This document shows, piece by piece, positions 55,621-64,000 of a stretch of DNA of 64,000 bases. Position numbers and translations under genes: made by a program. This DNA is from Coprinellus micaceus (Eukaryota > Basidiomycota > Agaricomycetes > Agaricales > Psathyrellaceae), in contig OX596344.1 in NCBI GenBank assembly GCA_951394405.1, forward strand, positions 186,001 to 250,000. The letters are read 5' to 3'. Numbering within the stretch: the first letter of the stretch is position 1; each line of letters starts with the position of its first letter. The notes below the pieces were generated by a model. That model was not told the DNA's origin. It was given only the letters and a program-made list of their open reading frames with translations, and ran no database searches.

Positions 55621-56289
55621 TCATATCCAACCGTGAAACTCAAACATCTCGCACAACCGCCGACTACCTGACCCCTTCACTAACCGCTTAAGCTGCTTCG
55701 GGCTCAAATTAGGACCCCCTTTCCCTGTGAGTTCGTACCATCCCGGATAGGTATCCACTCCCAACCGCGTCTGAAGGGCCCGCACCAGCTCCCCACTGTC
55801 ACTTACATCCAAGTCGTACTGCTGATCATTCTGCGCCAAAATGACGGCAGTTGCCTTCCAGAACTGCGGTACACCATCGGAACTAGTCGACACAGGGACA
55901 ATCACCTCCTCGGCGACGATCTCTCGGTCGTGGGGGTCCAACCCGACGAAGAAAAACTGCGCGACGTGCGGGAAGAGCTTGTGCATATCGGAAGAGTCGA
56001 GGTCGAGCTCATCCCAGTCGCCGAAACCGTCCATAAACATCTCCAGCTCGAAGTCGGTGATAGGAATGGCGTATCCTTTGAGTGGGGAACCGGGACCGGC
56101 GAGAGGGGGTGTTAGGAGGGTCTGGAGGGTAGGTTGCGGGGCCTCGGCCCATGGGGTCGCCAAAAGCACGAATTCGCGAGGTGTCGAGCGAGGCGTGATC
56201 GTTCTGGGTTAGCAATGCTGTCAGATCGAACTCGAGGAAGGTAGAGGTGTGAAGTTAAACATTGAAACTCACGAATGCACTGCGTTCAT
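55621..56289 (-). CDS. Hypothetical protein, about 200 residues
   Basis: Exon 1 from ATG 56289 (MNAVHS), a short GTGAGT...CTAACCCAG intron, then TITPRSTPREFVLLATPWAE, PLKGYAIPITDFELEMFMDG and a region rich in Asp with HVAQFFFVGLDPHDREIVAE, VPQFWKATAVILAQNDQQYD, YPGWYELTGKGG and LCEMFEFHGWI, ending TGA 55621-55623. Intact frame, strong codon bias. No domain recognised. It converges with the DUF8021-like gene (90 bp between the stops). Confidence 0.65.
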
Positions 56290-56748
56290 TTCTATGGGTG
56301 CGGTGTGGGGTAATGCAAGAAGGGGAAGTATCGGACCATCCCCCATATAAACGGCACGCGCCACACGAAGACAACGTGGATTCAGGGTCTACAACCCGAA
56401 CCAAGTTGGATGCCCAATATAGTTTATACCGAGAGACCGATTGGCCGCGGTAACCCCAGAGCCGTCGAGCTATGATCGCCCACCCCACTTTAAGGAACTA
56501 GCCGAATGGTTCGTCGAAAACGAAAGTCAGAAGCTGCCGTTGACGTTCAGGAATGACGAACTGGGGAAACGAGACGGGCGCGGGGCGACCTTACAGTCAC
56601 CAATTGGGATTCTCGAGCGAGAATCAGCGAACGGCTGAGGCTTGAGCCGCGTGTAGGAACCCCAGGACTCGGAATTCGGGCCAAAACGTGAATAAGGAAC
56701 CAGAACGAGGCAATAAAGGGCTTCAAGACCCTGCATGCGCCAAAACAT

Positions 56749-56819
56749 TCCGATACAGGGAATCGAACCCTGGGCTATCGCGTGAGAGGCGATAATGTTA
56801 GCCACTACACCATGTCGGA
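56749..56819 (-). tRNA. tRNA-Glu(CTC)
   Basis: 71 nt with all arms paired: acceptor TCCGACA / TATCGGA, D arm GTGT-AGTGGCTA-ACAT, anticodon stem ATCGC/GCGAT around CTCTCAC (anticodon CTC), T arm CAGGG-TTCGATT-CCCTG. No intron. Considered functional. Confidence 0.95.
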
Positions 56820-57333
56820 TGTGAGAGTGCGTACCTAGACGTCCATTCCATGCTGAGGGGCCCGAAGATACCCCTCTTCACCTCGCTGGAGACAGTACAA
56901 GAACGGAAGAGGACGAGAAGGAGATGATGGTGAAGGGAGGAAGCAACGAGTAACGCCGTCACCACTCAACGATTGATGCCGAGCCTGAGCCGAAGGCCTC
57001 TGCGCCAAGCACGACCAAAGCTGATCCCAAGACAGGGGCTACATCGTCTCGGTGCCTCTTCCTCCGAACCATGATGTCACCCGGCCCCAGAACTCAGGGA
57101 ATTGCTCTCCGTCGAATGTCCCAGTCTGGGTCTTGGACATCTTCCTGGATTCCATCTTTTAGAAGCGAGGCCCGTTCCATATCGACCCTACCTTCCGCCT
57201 CAAGCCGTCCCGGCAGCTCCAAGCGTGTCCACAGTCTGGGGTTACTTCTGGGACATAGAACCTGAAACGCCCTTGTCCCTCTGTTAAGCCCACCCAACCC
57301 ATATCTACAGCCCAAGGGCTCTACCAACTCACC
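56820..57333. other. Spacer and probable promoter of the ACC-synthase-like gene
   Basis: No separate gene is accepted. Frames at 57.07-57.35 kb have no motif. Confidence 0.4.
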
Positions 57334-58972
57334 ATGACAATTCAAGTAGAAGAGATGGCCAGGACCCTATCCATATACGGAGCTGCTCGAATCAAGGAGG
57401 GGGCGAAAGTGATGAGGCACGAGTGCGTAATGCGCGATGCCTTCTCGGAGGATAATCCAAATGTACGCGCTCTGTCTCCCATCTTGACTCAAAGAGACAG
57501 TCTCAAGGTCATTTTCACCGCAATAGGGAATAATCAACCTGGTGCGTTCGCTTGAACGATGCAACGTTCAGATGCTGACGGCAGACGAACCTAGGCCGTC
57601 GCAGAGAACACTCTGATGACGGACTACCTCTCGCGCTACTTCAAGGAGCACTTCAACATTCGGCCAGTCGTGAGCCACTCTCTCCCTTCTTTTACTCCCG
57701 TTCTCTAATGTTCGTATTCGCGACTAGGACTTCACCTACGGTGATAGCCTCTCCGGCTCGCTCCTCCTCCGCACTGCCCTCTCCACCTTCTTGAACACCC
57801 ACTTTCACCCAACAGCGTCCACCTCTCCCTCTGAATTAATCGCTTCAGCCGGCCTCCTCCCCCTCATCTCCTCCCTCGGGCGGGCGCTTGTCGACCCTGG
57901 CAACGCAATCCTCATCGCAGCGCCCTACTACCACGGGTTCGACATCGCCCTTGGGGTGCTGGACTCCATACACATCATCCCCGTGTCAGTACCGATCCAG
58001 GAGGCGATGACGCAAGGCGAGTTGGATCGGATGGAGTTTGCGATTCAGGACGCAATGGCGGAAGGGAGGAAGGTGCAGGCGGTGTTCCTCGTGAATCCGC
58101 AGAACCCGCTGGGGAGGTGCTACTCGAGGGACGTACTGGAAGGGTACGCGAGATTCGCGGAGCAGCACGACATACACCTCGTCTCCGACGAGGTCTACGC
58201 CCTCTCCACGTTCGCGTCCTCCGATATCCCCACTCCCGACGACTTTCACTCGATCTTGAGTCTCGATCTCAAGAAGCTCGGGGTGAAGGAGGAGAGGGCC
58301 CACATGATGTACGGCATGTCGAAAGACTTCGATGCCAACGGTTTCCGTGCTGGTGTTCTGCACACGCGGAACAAGGCGCTCTATCAGTCCCTCCTCGCAA
58401 CGTCGATATTCAGCATAGTCTCGTCTCCCACCGCCGAACTATGGGCGGGCCTACTCAACGACGATCGAGGTCTAGCGGAATACATTAGGCGCAACAGGGA
58501 AGAGCTGACTAGGGCGTACGAGCATCTAACGGGATGGCTCAAGTTCCACGGAATCCCGTACGTCCCAAGCTGCGCAGGGCACTTCCTCATGGTGGACTTC
58601 CGAACTACCCTCTCCGTTCCATCTCCAACCCTCGACCTCCTGAACATCGATACGGGGAGCGAGATGCTCCACCGCGAACACGCAATTCTCGGTCACCTCT
58701 CGTCTCCGGACTGCAAAGTGGTGTTGGGGCCTGGGACGGGGTTTCATATGCCTGAACCGGGGTGGTTTCGGCTAACATTTTCGATGGGGAGAGAGGTCGT
58801 GGATACGGGGTTGAGGAGGATCGAGAGGGCGTTGGGTTGGGAGAGGTGGGAGGGATTGGGCGAAGCGTTGAAAGCCGCCGGCGGTGTATACGGGACCGAA
58901 GAGGTGAAGGGGAAGGACATGGGGCGGGGTATGGAGAGGCAGGACATACCTACCGCCAGTGCGGTCAATTAA
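57334..58972 (+). CDS. 1-aminocyclopropane-1-carboxylate synthase-like aminotransferase
   Basis: Four exons (57334-57462, 57527-57541, 57595-57669, 57728-58972) give 487 residues; the second exon is only 15 nt (GIINL). PLP fold-type I landmarks: NPNGIINLAVAENTLMTDYL, DFTYGDSLSGS, ASAGLLPLISSLGRAL, APYYHGFD (Tyr at the PLP ring), NPQNPLGRCYS (Asn), SDEVYALSTF (Asp/Tyr) and the Schiff-base lysine in GMSKDFDANGFRAG, with the phosphate-binding Arg in the same motif. Plant ACC synthases make the ethylene precursor from S-adenosylmethionine. Fungal members are often general class I/II aminotransferases or biosynthetic enzymes, so the actual substrate is open. No damage was seen. Probably cytosolic. 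Confidence 0.85.
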
Positions 58973-59270
58973 ACGAACTTATAGGGGACGAATGTATTAA
59001 CGGATGAGCATTGAATGGTGGTCAACGAAGGCTCCATGTTGTTCGAAACTCCTCGTACAGGACGCTTAGCTGCGCTACAGAACTCGAAACAGGCCTCCTT
59101 AGGCTGCCCTCGAGATGAGGACCTATAGCTCCGAACTCGAACCCACTGAAATATATGCCTAAATCATCGTCACCGACGCCACACCTTCACAACAACACCA
59201 AACTTTTCACCACGCTGGTCCACGCACCGCTGTCGGTGCTTCATGGATCGAAACCACCACCACCTATTCA

Positions 59271-60936
59271 ATGTCCCTGACCCTCCTCCCGATAGATCTC
59301 TTTTTCGAGCTAGTGGATGAACTTCAGCCTGTTGACCTACTCTCCATCGGACAGGTGCACACACTTGTCTTCCCAGAAATCTGTGCCTCGCTCCTAATCG
59401 ATCGGCAATCAGACATGCAAACACTTTCACGAGCTCGCCTCTGATCCTTCGATCTGGGAGAGGGTCATTCGAACTCTCTGCGCCGAGAGAGGGCTCTCGC
59501 CGGCGTCATACCCATTCAAGGACATGAACATCCTCGACCTTCAGCGTGCAGCGTTGGCGCCTTGGCTATGGGAAGGGGTCCTTCGGCGCGGTTCCATCGC
59601 CATGGAAGTGTTTGCAGAGCCAACCCAAGCCAGACGAGCTTTCTTCGTGTCCGAGCCACCCAGTCATGAAATCTTAGAGCTGGGAGAACCTACCGTGGGT
59701 TTCGATGGCTTGATTCCGGTTCCTGGAGGCCGATTCCTATTGTGTACCGGATTCGACCGAGAGCGGGTGGATGATACAGTTTATGTGAAAGTATTAGATC
59801 TAGGGCTCCCCGGGCAAGCGCTAGTGTCCAACCCGCGTTTGGTGTTGCGACATCGGGTCCCATGCCCTAGCGGCCTTTCGCGGCCTACGCATGATACAGC
59901 CCCTGCGGTCTCCATCGTTGGCACGTCAACCCTGACAGTCGCCGTCTTGGTCAAACCGTCGATTTGGTGTTTCGGAAAAGTAGACTCGATGTGAGTGCGG
60001 TCTTGTTCAGAGTCTGGATTTTGACGCAGCCTACGGTGCTTGTATAGTTCCTGCTTGGCTAACTATTCATGTTTTGAAGGGTCGCAGTGTTTTCTATAGA
60101 TCTGGGAGAGCCAAATCCAAATTTCCGCATTTTGGGGTCGCTGCGCTTGACTGGCTTAGGTGACTTGACCGCGGAATCGACGGATCCAATCATCTATGGT
60201 GATGAGATGTTCCTCAACCTCGTCGACATCTACGTCGTATGGAACTTCAGGCAGAGTTGGTACAGGGCCTGGAATGCTGAACACGATCTACACCAGGACC
60301 AGGTGCGTACCTGCACACTCGGCTGCGATTGACTTCAGCACCGAGAGCATCGAGAGCGTTATACCCGACCATACATTCGATTGGCCAACTTGGACTCCCT
60401 CCCACCCCGACGAAATCGTACCTCCGCCTAGCAGCGTCGCCATTCTCACCAGTTCACAAAGGTTTCCCCTGGTGCTTGACGTGTTCAGCAGGGAGGAGGG
60501 ACACCGCCTCACTCTGTCCATGACGGGTGCGGGGTCTGGTATCGCGGACGAAGCATTTAAACTCGAAAAAACCGCGTCCTTTCGAACATATGCTAAGCGC
60601 CAGTACCCAAACTGGCCACGATACGAGTAGGAGAAGCTCGGATTCGGAACTTCGGCTATCCTCAACGTGTCTACATCACTATTCGAGGGTCCTGTCATTT
60701 ACTCCATCCTCACACAAAACACATCGCGACTTGGGAGCCCTGGTGCTCGGCGCGACCGACGCGAAGTCGAGGGGATAGCGGATAAGGCGGACATGTTCGT
60801 ATCTGCGAAATTCGTGCCGACGAGCTGGCGACCATCCTCAGTGACCATATGCTCGGCATCGGGAAGGATGTTATGTATAGGTTGGAACGTGCGGGGTGCG
60901 AGGAGGATCGTCCAAGTCATCGATTTCCTTCCATAA
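59271..60936 (+). pseudogene. F-box protein paralogue 2, stop codon and internal deletion
   Basis: ATG 59271: MSLTLLPIDLFFELVDELQP, DLLSIGQ, intron (59355-59412), then TCKHFHELASDPSIWERVIR, the F-box. The body contains FDGLIPVPGGRFLLCTGFDR, AVLVKPSIWCFGKVDSM, intron (59992-60079), and IYVVWNFRQSWYRAWNAEHD. Then, compared with paralogue 1, part of an intron and the start of the next exon are missing near 60.30-60.34 kb. A TAG at 60628-60630 follows NWPRYE, after which homologous sequence continues to TAA 60934-60936 (VTICSASGRMLCIGWNVRGA). Role inferred as substrate receptor of an SCF ubiquitin ligase; this copy is probably dead. Confidence 0.7.
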
Positions 60937-61270
60937 ACGTTTCCACAACGATATTTAAGGGTACTGCGTTGTATCCGTATTCCAGAGCCGTGATTCATGT
61001 TCATAAGGAGACGATAGAGAAGGCATTGAGGCTGGAGCGACGGGAAGAGCGAAGACGATGAGAGGTCGGGTTCGAAAGAATAGTATCATTTCTTCGATAT
61101 GCATGCTCAATATCATGGACGTTTAATGGACGCCTCCCTCCTCAATCTACGCTTGTAATCTTTCTGCTGGTGCTCCTTCAAGATAGCGGTTTGTCGAAAC
61201 GACCATGAGGCCAGACAGGGTCGCCGGGAGGCCCGGAGCCGCTAGCTCCGGGCCATCGCCACCTCTGGGC
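60937..61270. other. No gene seen
   Basis: Spacer between the F-box pseudogene and unit G. A GGCCCGGAGC...GCTCCGGGCC palindrome lies at about 61.23-61.25 kb. Confidence 0.4.
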
Positions 61271-63040
61271 GCGGGGTGGCCCGCTTACTTTTTGACTGGC
61301 ACCATAAGCGTCGCTGACGCTGCACCTTCGTCGTTTCCATTGTCTCCTTGGGATTTCGCTCGTCTAGGTCTTTCGGTGTCACTGACGTGTTCTCAGCCCC
61401 ATGGGGGCTATCGTCCATCTGCCTTGCCGCGGTCCACCATGTCCGCCTCGTGTCTGCAGGCGTGGGCGCTTAATCTGGCACAAGCCCGTTCGAGGCTGGT
61501 CGTGGGCACGAACGTGAGAGGGGGTGTTGAAGTGGGCTATCCCACCTTGTTTTGCCTGGTTCAGCTATTCTAATGCCTCGCTCTGGCTCTCAAATATCGA
61601 CACGCCATAGCTCAGCACACCCACTGAGTGGTTGATGTGTATACCCCGACTTTCCTCCATCTAGCTGGGGCTACGCTGTGGTCAAGCGACTCGCTAAGCA
61701 CGTTCTCACTCGGTACCTTCAACGTTTCCCCTTCTGCTACATCTCCGATCACTTCTCGTCGAACCTCACAAGCCCAGACAGCGGATTTCTCCCTGAGTGT
61801 GAGTGGCGTCCCTATCGGATCTGCCCTTCGTGTGCAATACATCCCCTATCCAAACGTGTCCTAGTCATTGCTGTAAAGTCTGCATCTGGTGCTCCGCCAG
61901 AGACCCGACCACCTGGGGCTAGTCGCCTTTCAAATGTAGTCTTTGTACTTGCATTCCACTCAGCTCCTCGCAACGTGGGTTTACAGCTTTCGAGGCGTTC
62001 CAGAACGGCTGTTGGATGTGGAACACGTTCCCAGCCTGTCGCTTTCCACCACCTCTCGAGGGTCGACATAACCTCACTCTCCTCGTCCTAAACACTACGC
62101 TGCTCCCAGTCCAGAATGGAGGAAGAATCTGCAGGAGCGCCCCTTGGGAATGTGGAACCACCGACGAATACTGCAACAGCAATAGGCCAGGGATGGAAGA
62201 AGAAGAATCCAGTTCGCAAAGCAATGCGCGGGTTTGTGCGCTTTCTCAAGAAACGTAGGTTTTATTGTTGCACTCCCGAGGATAGCCCGTACCCATGACA
62301 TCCTGCAGCATCCACTTCGAGTGCAGGGGTGCAAATTATCGGCCCCAGCGCTCCAGCTTGGGGTGCAGGGGCTGGTACACCCGTGCGGGATATTGACAGG
62401 AGCTGGCCAAAAGACCAAGAGGGGGGAGCGAGATCGGCCGCATCGAGTCAGAAAATGGCGGAAGCCACACCCATTGAGGAATCTAGGAACTGTACCTCGC
62501 AGCTACCATGCACTGCATCGGAGGCGAGCCGTTCGAGTGACTCAGGCCACACCCCGAGGCCAGCAGCCCACTCAGCTTCACCAGCGCTCAACCACATCGA
62601 CAGATCATACAACCACACCTTGCGCCCACCACGTTCTTCGTCTCTGACAAGAATTCCGAGAGACCCTGGCCGCACCCCGAACTCGCTGTCCCATCCAACG
62701 TCAGTGGCGCTGTCTTCGCCCAATCCAAACACCTTGGGCGTCCTCCACGGTGCACACGGCGTAAGGGTGGAAAAATTCGAAGTCATCCAAGGGGCGAGAA
62801 ATGTGGACCATCACTCACATACACATTTCCACTTCAACGCAGTCGTACTAGGTTCGTTATTTCGCGAATTATTGCTTCAGCCCCCCAATCTAACCAGCCT
62901 ACCTCTCCCCCCATACACCACACAGCTGCGGACCACACGGGGAGCGGGAAAGTGGGGCTCCCAAGAAGGCCGGCTCTCGTCTTCGCTAGTATCCTCGGAC
63001 CTTTTTTTTTTTTTTGACCAACTGGCAAAGTAACCTTCGC
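61270..63040 (+). repeat. Paralogous repeat unit G, inverted and divergent
   Basis: Upstream part matches the inverse of the flanks of units A-F (TGGGCGCTTAATCTGGC, GTTTACAGCTTTCGAGGCGT). It ends in a T13 run (63003-63015), the inverse of the A-run of the others, but lacks the TATATATA box. Confidence 0.65.
62116..63033 (+). CDS. Family paralogue G
   Basis: ATG 62116: MEEESAGAPLGNVEPPTNTA, then GWKKKNPVRKAMRGFVRFLK, donor near 62254, and a second exon (at least from 62329) with TPIEESRNCTSQLPCTASEA, a Ser/Pro/Thr-rich middle and the family signature LGVLHGAHGVRVEKFEVIQG, ARNVDHHSHTHFHFNAVVLG. The frame runs through the homopolymer to SSDLFFFFDQLAK and stops at 63033. It is the most divergent member, yet the basic head and the end signature are kept, which argues for past selection on the protein. 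Function unknown. Confidence 0.5.
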
Positions 63041-64000
63041 GGGGAGATTGCCGGGGGGCTCCCTCCTAAACCAGCCGCCCGTATCGAGCATCGAATCTGA
63101 GCGGGAGATAATCACTCTTGATTTATCATGCAAATATTTAGTCGGTACAAATAATACCTTGAGAACTAGGGAGTCTCGGGCCTTTTTCATCGCCGCCATG
63201 ACGAGGATATTCTTCGACCCACCCTCTAACTATCTCATGGACTTCTATCTCATCCAGAGGTACGTCGCGCAAGGGAATTTAAAATGGAGTTCGCCGATAT
63301 GCAGTCTCTCCCTTTCTGTGTCGAACTCTCTCGCGCACACCCAAAATCGAGCGGTGGGCGCATAAGCGCCCGTCGGCCCTTCCCCGCACTTTCGCGTCAC
63401 ATCTAAGGGGCGGTCGAAAAAGTCCGCGTATACCGAGAGAGGTCATAATTTCATTTAATTTAAATTCGTAACGGAGCGTAATGAGAATCTAGTGCTCGAT
63501 CACCTTCTGTAGGACTCCATCAGAGCGCAGCGAAACAGGGCGCTTAATCTCGCATCTGCTGGTTCGAGGTTGGACACGTGTGTGGGCGCGTGTAGATGGC
63601 TATCAGATCTCAATCTACGCTGATTAAACCCTTCTTATTCCTCTCTCTCCCTCGGAAATACCGATAGGGCATTTGGTCACAGTGCAGCACACCAACTCGA
63701 CCGTTGGTATGGAATCCTCTACTTTAGGGATGCCCATCACTTTCAATCCGCTAGAAGCACCCGCGGAGGTTTATCGCATGACCACTCTTAAACCCTCTCA
63801 TTCTCTTCTATTCCTATTAAGCTCGCTACTTGGGGTTAGTGCTACAGTTCTACACAGCTTCGCCCCATCGTGACTTTACAGCTATTCGAAGCGTGTCAGA
63901 ACTGCTGTTAATTTACAACATGCTCACTACCTGATACCAGCCCTGACCTCTTCAACATCGACGTACTTTCACTCACCTCACACGGGACTCAACGCATTGT
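63041..64000. other. No gene seen
   Basis: Short frames only. A fragment of paralogue-unit-like words (CGCTTAATCT, near 63.54 kb) suggests another decayed unit flank. Confidence 0.35.

Noticed and set aside
1..64000. LTR retrotransposon, Helitron or CRISPR array
   Set aside because: No long direct terminal repeats with reverse transcriptase, no Rep/helicase domain, and no regularly spaced identical repeats with unique spacers were found.

Overview
The window is nuclear DNA of a filamentous basidiomycete, most likely an agaricomycete. The evidence is intron-dense genes with 45-65 bp introns bounded by GT and AG, a KDZ transposase with its cysteine cluster, a DUF6532-like protein, fungal exocyst Exo70 sequence, and eukaryotic tRNA-Glu genes. 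There are no operons or bacterial signals. No species can be named from sequence alone. About two thirds of the window is repeat-rich and decayed. The clearly intact single-copy genes lie mainly at 46-59 kb.

Layout. 0-4.5 kb: a gene fragment at the left edge, a small cysteine-containing gene, and non-coding DNA with four short hairpin insertions. 4.5-14.3 kb: two co-oriented genes of transposon-associated type. The first carries three more hairpin insertions and is split by a 2.7-kb element with very long terminal inverted repeats. The second is a KDZ transposase with one in-frame stop. 14.6-31 kb: repeated 5-prime pieces of an Exo70 gene, interleaved with copies of a dispersed paralogous gene family and a second transposase-like pseudogene (19-21.8 kb). 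27-42.6 kb: more family copies, fragments of other genes, and three palindromic or MITE-like elements with readable ends. 42.8-44.6 kb and 59.3-60.9 kb: two inverted F-box paralogues, both damaged near the C-terminus. 46.4-59 kb: a secreted alpha/beta hydrolase, a small secreted protein, a DUF8021-like secreted protein, an unknown protein, an ACC-synthase-like aminotransferase, tRNA-Glu, and a cluster of tRNA-like sequences with conserved D and T arms but very different anticodon arms. 61.3-63 kb: a divergent seventh copy of the paralogous family, in the opposite orientation.

The most unusual signal is a set of seven short hairpins at 2.3-4.85 kb. Each has the same 14-base core (TGACGCGAGATCGC or close to it) between two arms that are inverted copies of local sequence and differ from hairpin to hairpin. 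Three lie in one coding exon. Subtracting core plus one arm (27, 27 and 25 nt) leaves one continuous reading frame into the downstream exons. This suggests a mobile or templated insertion that duplicates its flank in inverted orientation. The second notable set is the tRNA-like cluster. The third is the segmental array of Exo70 fragments and paralogous genes. All functional statements rest on reading the sequence and on recalled family knowledge; no search was run.
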